This document shows, one piece after another, positions 47,261 through 57,572 of a stretch of 64,000 bases of DNA. A program made the position numbers and the translations under genes. The first letter of the stretch is position 1. Every line of letters starts with the position of its first letter. Source of the DNA: Desulfovibrio sp. Fe33 (GTDB taxonomy: Bacteria; Desulfobacterota; Desulfovibrionia; Desulfovibrionales; Desulfovibrionaceae); contig NZ_JAQKGU010000011.1 in the NCBI RefSeq assembly GCF_028532725.1, positions 62,001 through 126,000 of the forward strand, given 5' to 3'. The notes beneath the pieces are model-generated. The model saw only the letters and a program-made list of their open reading frames with translations, was not told where the DNA came from and ran no database searches.

Positions 47261-48922
47261 TTATCCTTCGTGTTTCCAGGCGTACTCGTTGTCCGCGTCG
47301 GCGTTGGCGCAGGTCAGCTCGATGTCCCGCAGCCTCGACCAGTAGGTGGTTCCCTTTACGGCCTGTTCGCACATGACGCGCACATGGGAATAGAATTCCA
47401 GCAGGGCAACCATCCTGTCGAGCTCAAGGCTACCCTGAGCGCCCGCTTTGAGCAATGCCTCTTTCAGCTCGTGATAGAGCTCTTCGATGCCGTACATCAT
47501 TTTCGCAAGTTCCGCGAACTCCGGGGCGCACGGCGTGCGGGCCGCGTCGAGTATGCGGCGCACCTCCCGGCGAAAGGCCCTTGCGGTCTCGGCGTAGGCT
47601 CCGGGCAACTGGTGATCCAACTCCGCGTACTGTTGATATATTTCGGCGACGATGTTCAACGCCTTGGCGTAATATTGAATGACCCGCAAGGCCGAGGGCA
47701 TCCGCAGGGCCGCGTTGTCGGACAACTCCAACGGCTGGAGCTTGATGCAGTATGCGCGGATGGCGGCGATCAATGTTTCCACGGCGGCCCGGTCCTTGAG
47801 AAAATCGCCGGGACGGAATTTGGAGGCCAGCCCCTTACGGCAAATGTCTCGGGTCATGTCGCCGAGTCTGCCCAACTCCATGAACAGGGCGTCCATGGCC
47901 AGGCCCGGGGCCTGCAGCGCGGTGTCGTCCAGGTATTTCGGTTTGCCCATCTCGGCTTCTTCCCGGCCGATGTGGCGGTCCAGGAACGCCGTGAGCCGGT
48001 TGGTGATCGGCAGGAACATGGCCACGCCGAGCAGATTGAAGGCCGTGTGGAACAGGGCCAGGGTTGTGGCTATGTCGAAATCCGGCCCAAGGACGGCAAG
48101 CATGGCCGCGCCCTTGAGCAGTACCGGTATGCCCAGCAGGGCGACGAATCCCGTGCCGAGGTTGAAGAGAATATGCGCCGCCGCCACCTTCTTGGCGTTG
48201 TAGGTGGCTCCGATCACGGAAAGCAGGGCGGTGGAAGTGGTCCCGATATTGGTGCCGATGGTCGCCGCGGCCGCGCTTTCCAGCGTGATGACCCCGGACA
48301 TGGCGGCAGTGAGGACCAGGGCCATGGCCGCGCTGGAGCTTTGCATGAGCAGGGTCAGTATCGCGCCGACGGCCGCGAAGAGGGCGACGCCCGCGATGCC
48401 GCCGATGTTGTAGGCCGAGAGGTCGACCACCTGTTCGAGGTGTTGGAAAGTGCCCTGAAGGGTCTCAATCCCCAGGAAGAATATGCCGAATCCGGTCAGG
48501 GCGTCGCCGAAATATTTGCGCCGCGTGCGGCTGCCCGTCAGACGCAGCAATGCGCCCAGGCCGACCATGGGCAGTGCCAGGGCCTTGACGTTCACGCTGA
48601 CACCCACGGCTGCGACTATCCAACTGGTGGCCGTGGTGCCGATGTTGGAACCGAATATTACGCCCACGGACTGGGGCAGGGACAAAAGGCCTGCGTTGAC
48701 GAAGCCTATAACGGCCACGGTGACGGCACTGGAGGATTGGACCAGGGCGGTGATGGCGCACCCTGTGAAAAGCCCGTGCAGGGGCGTCCTGGTCCACTTG
48801 CCGAGCAGGCTGCGCAATGCGTTGCCCGCGGCGTTGCGCATACCCGTCGTCATGAGGCGCATACCCAGCAGAAAGAGGCCGAGGCCGCCGAAAAGACCGG
48901 CTAGGAGAGGAAAAATCGGCAA
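47261..48922 (-). CDS. Na+/phosphate cotransporter with C-terminal PhoU-like domain
   Basis: 553 residues from a TTG at 48922 with AAGGAG 10 bases upstream. A GTG at 48958 extends the frame by 12 residues but has no ribosome site. Two PF02690-type repeats each carry a QSSSA motif, with about eight to nine membrane segments in residues 5-310. The helical PhoU-like tail (about 330-545) is cytoplasmic. It imports (or, in some homologues, exports) phosphate with sodium. Confidence 0.9.
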   Translation of the reverse strand: MPIFPLLAGLFGGLGLFLLGMRLMTTGMRNAAGNALRSLLGKWTRTPLHGLFTGCAITALVQSSSAVTVAVIGFVNAGLLSLPQSVGVIFGSNIGTTATSWIVAAVGVSVNVKALALPMVGLGALLRLTGSRTRRKYFGDALTGFGIFFLGIETLQGTFQHLEQVVDLSAYNIGGIAGVALFAAVGAILTLLMQSSSAAMALVLTAAMSGVITLESAAAATIGTNIGTTSTALLSVIGATYNAKKVAAAHILFNLGTGFVALLGIPVLLKGAAMLAVLGPDFDIATTLALFHTAFNLLGVAMFLPITNRLTAFLDRHIGREEAEMGKPKYLDDTALQAPGLAMDALFMELGRLGDMTRDICRKGLASKFRPGDFLKDRAAVETLIAAIRAYCIKLQPLELSDNAALRMPSALRVIQYYAKALNIVAEIYQQYAELDHQLPGAYAETARAFRREVRRILDAARTPCAPEFAELAKMMYGIEELYHELKEALLKAGAQGSLELDRMVALLEFYSHVRVMCEQAVKGTTYWSRLRDIELTCANADADNEYAWKHEG

Positions 48923-49056
48923 CGGTATCTGGCTCCTTGCAACTAATGGATATTGCACTCATAGTTTGCCGGAGGCGCGTTGTAAACATGTTTCGGCGGC
49001 GCGGTTGGGGGCCCCGGATCACCTCGGGCGATCCGGAGCCCAGGGAGGAGGATGGG

Positions 49057-51081
49057 TTAATAGTCGTTTTTCAGAGCTTCCTTGAGGTGGGGGACATACC
49101 GCTTGTCCACGCCCTGTATGTGGTTTACCAGCCAGTCTTTAAGGAAATAAAACAGGTCGCGGCTCATGCCCGTCTGTCCCGAATCGAACTTGTCGATGAA
49201 TTCCGAGACCTGTCCGAGCAGTTTCCCGTGGACGGATTTGTGTTCCTCCGTTTCGGAGTAGCCGTATTTTTCGAACAGGGTCTCTTCCTGATTGAAATGG
49301 AATGAGGTGTAGCGCCGCAGTTCCTCCAGCGTCTCGCCGATCATGGCTTTGCCCTTGCCCTGGAGCATGGCGCTGTTCAGCCTGTTGATGAGCTTGACCA
49401 ACTCCTTGTGCTGGTCGTCGATGAGGTCGATGCCTGTCGCGATGCTGTCGTCCCAGACTATGAGCGGCTTGTCGTCCCCGGACGTCAGGAAATCGCTGCG
49501 AAACCGTTTTGCCGGTTTGGAACCGGTTGTCGCGGCAAGGCTTCGGGCCGGTTTCGGCGGGGGCAGATATTCCGGCTGGGGTTTCGCCTTTCGGGGCGGT
49601 GTAACCCGCGTCTCCTCCCCGGTCTTGAAGAAGTGCAGTTCGCTGCGGAGAAGGTTCGCCTCGCCGGACAGTTCCTCGGTGGTCGCGGAAAGATCGCGGG
49701 CCATGTGGGCGGTTTCGCCGATGCCCCGGTCCAGGTCCCGCACGGATCGGCCGACCATCTCGGCGTCGCGCTGCTGTTCGGCGCTGGAAGCGTTGATTTC
49801 CTCAATCATGTTCGCAGTTTTTTCTATGTCGGGAACCAGGAGCTGCAACAGCTCCCCGGCTTCGTTGGATATGCCCAGGGTGTTCGATGACAATTCGCTG
49901 ATCTCCTTGGCCGCCTGCCCGCTCCGTTCGGCGAGCTTGCGGACTTCGGAGGCCACCACGGCGAATCCCTTGCCGTGTTCGCCTGCGCGCGCCGCCTCGA
50001 TGGCCGCGTTCAGGGCCAGGAGGTTGGTCTGCCTCGCGATTTCCTCGATGACCGTGATCTTGCCCGCGATGGTGGTGATGGCTTCCAGGGCCGTGCCCAC
50101 GGACTCACCGCTCTTGCGGGCGTCCTCGGCCGCCTTTACGGCCAGTTGGTGGGTTTCCCTCGAATTGCCCGCCGTGGTCGAAATGGTCGAACGCATTCCT
50201 TCCATGAGGGAGGCTATCTCTCCCACGGAAGCGGCTTGGCTGGTGGCGCTCCGCGCCAGATCGGCGGCCATTTCGTTGAGGTCCGCGCTGCGGTCCGCCA
50301 TATTCACGGTCGACGCCTTGGCGCGGCTTACCACGGTTTTGAGTTTTTCCTCCATGGTGCCGAGCGTGCGCGCGACCATGCCGATTTCATCCTTCTGCCG
50401 GTTGTCGTATACTTGGGTCAGGTCTCCCCGGCAGATGGTGTCCATGGTTGAACTGAATGTGTGCAGGGGCCTGACCAGCTTGCGCTGGATGGTCAGGAAG
50501 CTGACCAGAGTGGTCAGGATCATGATGGCTATACCCGCGACCTGGGTGGCCAGCAGAACGTCGACCCGGCTTTCGGATTCCGCCTGCATCATGGTTACGG
50601 CTTCGTTCATGTTGACCAGGACGGCCAGGCATTTCTTGTTGAAATCGTTGTCCAGGGTCTGCTTTTCAAGGATGTCGCCGAGGGCTGCGTCATATGGTCC
50701 CCAGAGTTGTCTCACCTTGAGCAATTGCGTTTTTACGGATTCGGAAGGGGCGGGCAGGTCCCGTTTCGGCCCGTCGGGGTTGGCGGTCACCGGGGCGGGC
50801 CCGGAGTAGGTCAGTGCGGTCAGGGTATCCCTGAACAGCCGGGAGGTCGTCTCCACCTGCTTCCGCAGTTCGATGCCGTCGTTGCCCGTCCGCCGATCTT
50901 CGAGATAGAGCAGGGCCTCCTTGGCCATTTTTTGGCTGAGCATACGCTGGCGGCCCACCAGGTTGATGACCAAGCCATCGCTCTCCTGAGCCGAGGTGAT
51001 GACGGCGGTCGCCACGAACATTCCCAGGCCCACGGCCAGTAGAAGTCCGATGGCCGAATAGAGCTTCAATCTCAGACTCAT
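49057..51081 (-). CDS. methyl-accepting chemotaxis protein with PilJ-type sensor and C-terminal hemerythrin
   Basis: 674 residues from the ATG at 51081, which follows GGAGGGAAGG; a frame to 51114 is only an extension. Order: membrane segment (about 5-27), a PilJ/NIT-like periplasmic helical sensor with GRQRMLSQKMAKEA near 45, membrane segment (about 180-202), HAMP, signalling domain (about 260-500), and a linker. The hemerythrin domain (about 535-670) has the di-iron pattern HKE, HFNQEE, HKSVH and H..D. It likely senses oxygen or redox state inside the cell, like DcrH of Desulfovibrio, plus a periplasmic ligand. Confidence 0.93.
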   Translation of the reverse strand: MSLRLKLYSAIGLLLAVGLGMFVATAVITSAQESDGLVINLVGRQRMLSQKMAKEALLYLEDRRTGNDGIELRKQVETTSRLFRDTLTALTYSGPAPVTANPDGPKRDLPAPSESVKTQLLKVRQLWGPYDAALGDILEKQTLDNDFNKKCLAVLVNMNEAVTMMQAESESRVDVLLATQVAGIAIMILTTLVSFLTIQRKLVRPLHTFSSTMDTICRGDLTQVYDNRQKDEIGMVARTLGTMEEKLKTVVSRAKASTVNMADRSADLNEMAADLARSATSQAASVGEIASLMEGMRSTISTTAGNSRETHQLAVKAAEDARKSGESVGTALEAITTIAGKITVIEEIARQTNLLALNAAIEAARAGEHGKGFAVVASEVRKLAERSGQAAKEISELSSNTLGISNEAGELLQLLVPDIEKTANMIEEINASSAEQQRDAEMVGRSVRDLDRGIGETAHMARDLSATTEELSGEANLLRSELHFFKTGEETRVTPPRKAKPQPEYLPPPKPARSLAATTGSKPAKRFRSDFLTSGDDKPLIVWDDSIATGIDLIDDQHKELVKLINRLNSAMLQGKGKAMIGETLEELRRYTSFHFNQEETLFEKYGYSETEEHKSVHGKLLGQVSEFIDKFDSGQTGMSRDLFYFLKDWLVNHIQGVDKRYVPHLKEALKNDY

Positions 51082-51161
51082 CCTTCCCTCCTGCGTCAAC
51101 ACGTGAAAACTCACCGCTCTAGGCGTGATTGTTCGATGTGTTATGCGTAGTTATCAGATAA

Positions 51162-51181
51162 ATATCGGCAACGTGATTATA
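51162..51181 (-). promoter_or_regulatory. candidate promoter(s) of the hemerythrin chemoreceptor
   Basis: The minus strand carries a perfect TATAAT (51176-51181) with a weak -35 (TTGTTT, 15 bases upstream). Just after it is GCCGATAT (51162-51169), close to the sigma-28 -10 GCCGATAA, although no TAAA lies 15 bases before it. Either could drive the gene. Confidence 0.35.
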
Positions 51182-51251
51182 ATTCGTCGGCGGGATAAAC
51201 AATATAAAGGGTTGGACTGAGCCGGGGGGAATGAGGAAGTCGTGTACGGCG

Positions 51252-51284
51252 AGAAAAAGCCCTCACGATTGCGCGCAAGGGCCA
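51252..51284 (-). terminator. intrinsic terminator after the SGNH hydrolase gene
   Basis: On the minus strand, GCCCT and AGGGC (51259-51263 with 51278-51282), enclosing an inner TTGCG/CGCAA palindrome, followed by TTTTTC. About 60 bases past the stop. Confidence 0.75.
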
Positions 51285-51343
51285 TGGTCATTCCTGTTTC
51301 CCGTAGTCGGCTGTACGGGAGCGGACGGGTGTTTACGGCCCCG

Positions 51344-52078
51344 TCAGAGAGGGCTTTCGGCGGCACCGCCGGACTCGGGGACGGTTGATTGCGGACGGCG
51401 CAGGGTGTTCAGTTCCTTCAAGATGGCGGATTTCCAGGCCTGGTATCCCGAATAGGTCAAATGAATGCCGTCATAGGTATACTCCGCCTTGAGCTTGCCG
51501 TCCGGCCCGGCCAGCGCGGAGTGGATATCAAGGAAGAATTGCCCGTTTTCCTTCGCCGTCCTGGCGAGTTCCTTGTTGACGGAACGGATGCGGGGGATGA
51601 GTTTCGCCGGTTTGCCCGCGACGGGCAGGATGCTTTGCAGGTAAATCGATCCGGGGGGCGTCTTTTGGAGAATGGGTTCAAGCTCGGACGCGATGTCCGT
51701 ATCCGACTCCGACAGGATGTCGTTGATTCCGATCAGTATGAAGACGTGTCGCGGATTGAACGATGTCACCGTGGCGTCCCATCGTTTGACCAAACCGGTG
51801 GACGTGTCCGAGAGTATTCCGCAATTTTGCACGTTTTTGCCCGGGAAAAAATCGTTCAGGGGGCAAAAGAAGGTCAGGCTGTCACCGGCAAAGACCACTT
51901 CCGCATCAAGCTGTTTGGCAAGTTCCGCGAGCATGTTCGCCCGCGCTTCGTACGCCGGGCTTTTCGGTTCGGCCGGGACGGGCGGATAGAGCCGTTTCAG
52001 GAGCTTGCCTCCTACCCACATGTTCGCCGGAAGCAGGATGGCGATGAGCAGGAGGATGAGTTTTTGCTTAACGGCCAA
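51344..52078 (-). CDS. SGNH/GDSL-family hydrolase, membrane-anchored
   Basis: 244 residues. An N-terminal hydrophobic segment (about 6-24) directs it to the membrane or periplasm. Block I is AGDSL near 65 (nucleophile Ser), block III GINDI near 117, and block V DGIHLT near 207 (catalytic Asp/His). Likely an esterase acting on acetylated sugars or lipids. It overlaps the acyltransferase gene by 11 bases, so the two may add and remove, or transfer, acyl groups on the same surface glycan. Confidence 0.88.
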   Translation of the reverse strand: MAVKQKLILLLIAILLPANMWVGGKLLKRLYPPVPAEPKSPAYEARANMLAELAKQLDAEVVFAGDSLTFFCPLNDFFPGKNVQNCGILSDTSTGLVKRWDATVTSFNPRHVFILIGINDILSESDTDIASELEPILQKTPPGSIYLQSILPVAGKPAKLIPRIRSVNKELARTAKENGQFFLDIHSALAGPDGKLKAEYTYDGIHLTYSGYQAWKSAILKELNTLRRPQSTVPESGGAAESPL

Positions 52079-53168
52079 GTCGAACTCCTGTTTTTTTCAG
52101 AATCGTGGCGAGCCCCGCAAGCAGGACCAGGAGCAGGGCGAAGCTGACGGACAGGGGGACACCGTATTCGGTCGTCAGGAAAAACACGGGATTGTATTTT
52201 ATCAGGAAGGGGCCGTGCAGCAGGTACAGTTCATAGGAAATCGCGCCCGCGCACCAATATGCCTTGCTGTTGATTCCAACCTGTCCCAATAGAGCGAAGG
52301 TCGACAGCAGGAAAATTGTCCACAGCAGTCCGTTGATTTCCCGCATCCCGATTTTAGCGACCGAGGGCAGCCATTCTATCTGGCCGCTGTAAAGCGAGTA
52401 CTTGATCATTAGAAATACCGTCAAGGACGACATGGCCGCCCCCATTGTTGTGGTTGGGCGTCGTCGGATGAAGTCGACGATGGGCTTGCGGTATAGACCG
52501 GCCAGGCAACCGGCTGGAAATGCCAGATATTTCGCCCAGTCGACGTGAATGAAGTAATAATCCGCCAGGAAGAGAAGCGGAGCCGCCGCAGTGAGAACCA
52601 GGGCTCCCCGCTTGATGGGGAGGACGGTGAATACGGCGATGAAAGCCATGTACCAGAACAGTTGGAAGGTCACGTACCAACGCGTGAAATCGAAAAGTCG
52701 GGTTGCTTCGTTCAGATTGATTCCGGCCAGAGTCAGCACGGCGTCCCGCATTCCGAGCGTGTTTCCGAGAAACATCTTGTCCAGGGTGAAAAAAAGCAGC
52801 GTCGCCAGCCAATACGGCGCCAGTATGCGGAGAAAACGTTTTTTGAGGAAGGTGGCGGGCGAGGGCCGTTTGTTCATGTAGGACAGCATCACCCCGTATC
52901 CCGACATGAACAAGAATGCCGCGACGCTGTCTCCGGCCAAATTCGGCCATGGCCGGGCGAAGGACACGTGGGTCCATAGATGACCAATGACGATAAGCAG
53001 GATGATGCAGCCGCGAACCTGCTGCGTTTGCGGCATACTCAGAGGCTCGGATGGTTCGGACCGGCGGGAGGTGGCGGCTCCCAGGGCCACAAGTCCAAGC
53101 AACAGGAGTAAATTGGTGAGACCCGGATGCTGGATCGGCAGCTTGTTTGCGAGGTAACTTTCTACCAT
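52068..53168 (-). CDS. acyltransferase family 3 membrane protein
   Basis: 366 residues from the ATG at 53168 (AAAGGA 6 bases upstream); the frame extends to 53267 without a better start. About ten membrane segments. The catalytic-type His lies in the IVIGHLWTH region near 60 and is followed by RP/FLFMSGYG, as in O-acetyltransferases of the OafA/NolL group. It acetylates surface sugars, likely LPS or exopolysaccharide. No other polysaccharide genes are nearby. Confidence 0.88.
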   Translation of the reverse strand: MVESYLANKLPIQHPGLTNLLLLLGLVALGAATSRRSEPSEPLSMPQTQQVRGCIILLIVIGHLWTHVSFARPWPNLAGDSVAAFLFMSGYGVMLSYMNKRPSPATFLKKRFLRILAPYWLATLLFFTLDKMFLGNTLGMRDAVLTLAGINLNEATRLFDFTRWYVTFQLFWYMAFIAVFTVLPIKRGALVLTAAAPLLFLADYYFIHVDWAKYLAFPAGCLAGLYRKPIVDFIRRRPTTTMGAAMSSLTVFLMIKYSLYSGQIEWLPSVAKIGMREINGLLWTIFLLSTFALLGQVGINSKAYWCAGAISYELYLLHGPFLIKYNPVFFLTTEYGVPLSVSFALLLVLLAGLATILKKTGVRLGR

Positions 53169-53750
53169 GCCATGTCCTTTCTTTGCGCCTGCAACAGCAG
53201 GGACCGTCAGCCATGAAGTCGGCGAGAACAAGGGACATATGAAGAAAATGCTGTAATTCCAGTACAAAGCATGTCGCCATGTCTGTTGCTCCCAGCCATG
53301 GCGGACGTTGCTTGAAGATCACATATGAGCTTTACACGGAGTGTCATTCAAAAACAAGAATTCGTTTATGGGGACACGTTGCAGATAGTTCCGGCGTTGT
53401 CTTCTTTCTAGAGTGAAGAGGGGGCGTCGTACCATGTATTGGAAACGGTACGTCGTTGTCTGCGCGGTTGATATGGATGCATCCTTGTCGGCCGTTTCAA
53501 TGTATTGTTGGAGAGCGTTTTCGATGAAGGGAATCTGCGGTCTCATTAAAGACGGGCATGGAACCTGTGGGGATGCCGCATATGTGGCGGATGTGCCGTT
53601 CGCGATTGCCAATGGAAAACACGCCTGGGCGAAAGACGCCCGGTGCGCCTCCATGGCGCGGGGGGAGGGGGGAGAACCGAATAAGTGCAGAGGCGACGAG
53701 ACAGGGGGTGGGGTGGCGGTTCAAGGCGTCGCGGGCGTTTCCTGCTGGCG
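53169..53750. other. gene-poor stretch between the acyltransferase and tRNA-Asn
   Basis: No convincing gene. Frames at 53413-53820 (+) and 53558-53833 (+) run through the tRNA terminator and tRNA gene, lack ribosome sites and have atypical Cys/Gly/Arg-rich composition. The first half is AT-richer than the flanks and may hold the acyltransferase promoter; I cannot place it. Confidence 0.5.
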
Positions 53751-53751
53751 A

Positions 53752-53788
53752 CACAAAGAAAAAGCCCTTACGATTTCTCGTAAGGGCC
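53752..53788 (-). terminator. terminator of tRNA-Asn
   Basis: A perfect 10-bp stem GCCCTTACGA/TCGTAAGGGC (53764-53787), then on the minus strand TTTTTC. About 11 bases after the CCA end. Confidence 0.9.
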
Positions 53789-53798
53789 TTGTTCTCTT

Positions 53799-53874
53799 TG
53801 GCTCCCCAGCACGGACTTGAACCGCGAACCTAGTGATTAACAGTCACCCGCTCTGCCGATTGAGCTACTGGGGA
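53799..53874 (-). tRNA. tRNA-Asn(GTT)
   Basis: 76 bases with encoded CCA. The acceptor TCCCCAG pairs with CTGGGGA. The anticodon loop CTGTTAA places GTT at 34-36. D- and T-arm consensus bases are present. Transcribed alone, divergent from lysS. Confidence 0.96.
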
Positions 53875-53900
53875 ACGTTTTTCCGTCGAAGCGAGAGACG

Positions 53901-53928
53901 GTTTAAACAAATCGTTCCGGGGGGTCAA
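53901..53928 (-). promoter_or_regulatory. promoter of tRNA-Asn
   Basis: On the minus strand TTGACC (53923-53928), 16 bases, TTTAAA/TTAAAC around 53901-53906, about 27 bases before the tRNA. Confidence 0.5.
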
Positions 53929-53995
53929 GTAAAAAAGTGGACTTTTTCAAGAAAATGCAAATAAGGTTTTGCCGGAGGCTAAGGAGTCCATTTTC

Positions 53996-54024
53996 TTGAC
54001 GCCATTCATTATATGGCTTACGGA
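53996..54024 (+). promoter_or_regulatory. candidate promoter of lysS
   Basis: TTGACG (53996-54001), a 17-base spacer, TACGGA (54019-54024). The -35 is good and the -10 weak; 53 bases before the start codon. Confidence 0.4.
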
Positions 54025-54076
54025 ATCAACGTCTCTCGTATTTTTCTAGACTCGGCGGGAGATAAGGAAAAATATT

Positions 54077-55660
<1,584 letters not shown>

Positions 55661-55666
55661 AGCTGT

Positions 55667-56896
55667 ATGCGTTTTGAGGCATTCGTCGCACTGAGATACC
55701 TGTTCGCGCTGCGCAAGCAGTCGTTCATCTCCGTCATATCGTTGTTCGCGGTTTGCGGAGTGGCCATAGGCGTTGGCGCGCTCATCGTGGTTATCGGGGT
55801 GATGAACGGTTTCTCGACGGATTTGCGCGACAAGATTCTCGGAGTCAACGCGCACATTCTGATTACGTCGCTGCGCGGCGGCATCGGCGAGTACCGGGAA
55901 CTGGCGGACGAAGCGAAAAAGGTTCCGGGCGTCACTGGGGTGACGCCCTTCGTCTATTCTGAGGTCATGCTTTCCACCCGCACCGGGGTCAAGGGCGTGG
56001 TCCTGCGGGGCATCGACCCGTCCACTTCCGATTCCGTCCTGTCCCTGTCCAAGGATATGGTCAGCGGGGACGTGAACCGCCTTGAGGACAACGGGGATTT
56101 TCCGGGGATCATCATCGGTTCCGAACTGGCGAAGCGCCTCGGGCTGACCGAAGGGTCGCTGGTCAATCTGCTTTCGCCGTCGGGCAGGAGCAGTTCGGCC
56201 GGATTCACGCCCAAGGTTAGCCGTTTCGTCGTGGCGGGCGTCTTCCGCACCGGCATGTTCGAATACGATTCCTCCATGGGATATGTCAGCATTCCCGCCG
56301 CCCGCCAGTTGCTCGGCTTCAAGGGGGACGTGGTCTCGGGCCTGGAAATCAGCGTGGACGACGTCTACAACGTGAAGAAGATTTCCAGCGACCTCCGCGA
56401 GCGGGTCTCGTCCTTCACTGTCTATGTGCGCAACTGGCAGGAAATGAACGCCAATCTTTTCGCAGCGTTGGAGCTTGAAAAGACGGCCATGTTCATCATT
56501 CTCGCCATGATTGTCCTGGTCGGGTCGTTCAGCATCGTCACCACGCTGGTCATGTTGGTCATTCAGAAGACCAAGGATATTGCCGTGCTCATGTCTCTCG
56601 GGGCCGACAAACGGAGCATCCGCAACATTTTCATGCTTCAGGGGACGTTTATCGGCTTTGCCGGGACGTTCATCGGCTTCCTCATCGGCGTGCCCCTCAG
56701 TCTGCTTCTCAAAGAGTACCAGTTCATCAAACTGCCGAGCAACGTGTACCCCGTGGACTATCTGCCCGTCCGGCTGGAGGCGCTGGATCTGTTCACCATC
56801 GGCGCAGCCGCCTTCCTGCTCTGTTTTGTGGCCACGATTTATCCCGCTCGCCGGGCGGCCGGCCTGAGCCCGTCGGAGGCCTTGCGTTATGAGTAG
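55667..56896 (+). CDS. LolC/LolE-family lipoprotein-releasing permease
   Basis: 409 residues. One membrane segment near 24-46, a large periplasmic domain (about 50-265) and three C-terminal membrane segments (about 270-400) give the MacB/FtsX topology. With LolD it extracts outer-membrane lipoproteins from the inner membrane. Only one permease gene is present, so it likely works as a homodimer, as described for single-gene LolF systems. The ATG lies 6 bases past lysS; it overlaps lolD by 8 bases. Confidence 0.93.
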   Translation: MRFEAFVALRYLFALRKQSFISVISLFAVCGVAIGVGALIVVIGVMNGFSTDLRDKILGVNAHILITSLRGGIGEYRELADEAKKVPGVTGVTPFVYSEVMLSTRTGVKGVVLRGIDPSTSDSVLSLSKDMVSGDVNRLEDNGDFPGIIIGSELAKRLGLTEGSLVNLLSPSGRSSSAGFTPKVSRFVVAGVFRTGMFEYDSSMGYVSIPAARQLLGFKGDVVSGLEISVDDVYNVKKISSDLRERVSSFTVYVRNWQEMNANLFAALELEKTAMFIILAMIVLVGSFSIVTTLVMLVIQKTKDIAVLMSLGADKRSIRNIFMLQGTFIGFAGTFIGFLIGVPLSLLLKEYQFIKLPSNVYPVDYLPVRLEALDLFTIGAAAFLLCFVATIYPARRAAGLSPSEALRYE

Positions 56897-57572
56897 GGAG
56901 TCGATATACCAACTGATTGATGTCAGCAAAGAGTTCGACGGGCCGTCCGAAGTGGTCCGTGTTCTGCGTGGGGTCGACCTTGAAATACGCAGGGGGGAAT
57001 CCCTGGCCATTTTAGGGGCGTCCGGGTCGGGAAAGACCACGCTCTTGCACATGCTCGGCACATTGGATTCCGTTTCCGGCGGAAAGATCTTTTTGAATGG
57101 CGTCGACCTCGGCACGCTGGCGGACAGGGAACGGGCGGAACTGCGGAACAAGGAAATCGGATTCGTGTTTCAGTTTCATCATCTGCTGCCTGAATTCTCC
57201 ACGCTGGAGAATGTGGCGATGCCCGCCTTCATTGCCGGGAAGGGGCGCGGCGAAGGGTTGCGCATGGCAAAGGAGGCGCTCGACATGGTTGGGCTTGCCC
57301 ACAGGCTCGAACACAAGGTAACGACCCTTTCTGGCGGAGAACGGCAGAGGGCGGCCATAGCAAGAGCCATCCTCCTCCGTCCCAAGGTCCTCCTCGCCGA
57401 CGAGCCGACGGGTAATCTCGACGAGGAGAACGGTTCCAGGATAGGCCGGTTGCTGACCTCGCTTAATAATGAATTGGGTATGACCTTCGTCGTCGTTACA
57501 CATAATCCGGAACTCGCAGCGATGATGCATCGGCGCGTCGAACTGCGTTCAGGGGAACTCTATGCTCAGTAA
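56889..57572 (+). CDS. lolD: LolD, lipoprotein-releasing ABC transporter ATPase
   Basis: 227-residue ABC ATPase. Walker A GASGSGKTT (about 42-50), Q-loop FQFHHLLPEF, signature LSGGERQR, Walker B VLLADEPTGNLD and H-loop THN are all intact. The FHHLLPEF segment is the usual LolD Q-loop neighbourhood. It overlaps bamA by 11 bases. Confidence 0.95.
   Translation: MSRESIYQLIDVSKEFDGPSEVVRVLRGVDLEIRRGESLAILGASGSGKTTLLHMLGTLDSVSGGKIFLNGVDLGTLADRERAELRNKEIGFVFQFHHLLPEFSTLENVAMPAFIAGKGRGEGLRMAKEALDMVGLAHRLEHKVTTLSGGERQRAAIARAILLRPKVLLADEPTGNLDEENGSRIGRLLTSLNNELGMTFVVVTHNPELAAMMHRRVELRSGELYAQ

Noticed and set aside
49014-49036. CCGGATC/GATCCGG hairpin after the chemoreceptor gene as its terminator
   Set aside because: No T run follows on the minus strand; kept only as a possible weak hairpin.
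53413-53833. Two overlapping small open frames before tRNA-Asn
   Set aside because: Both read into the terminator and tRNA gene, lack ribosome sites and have unnatural composition.
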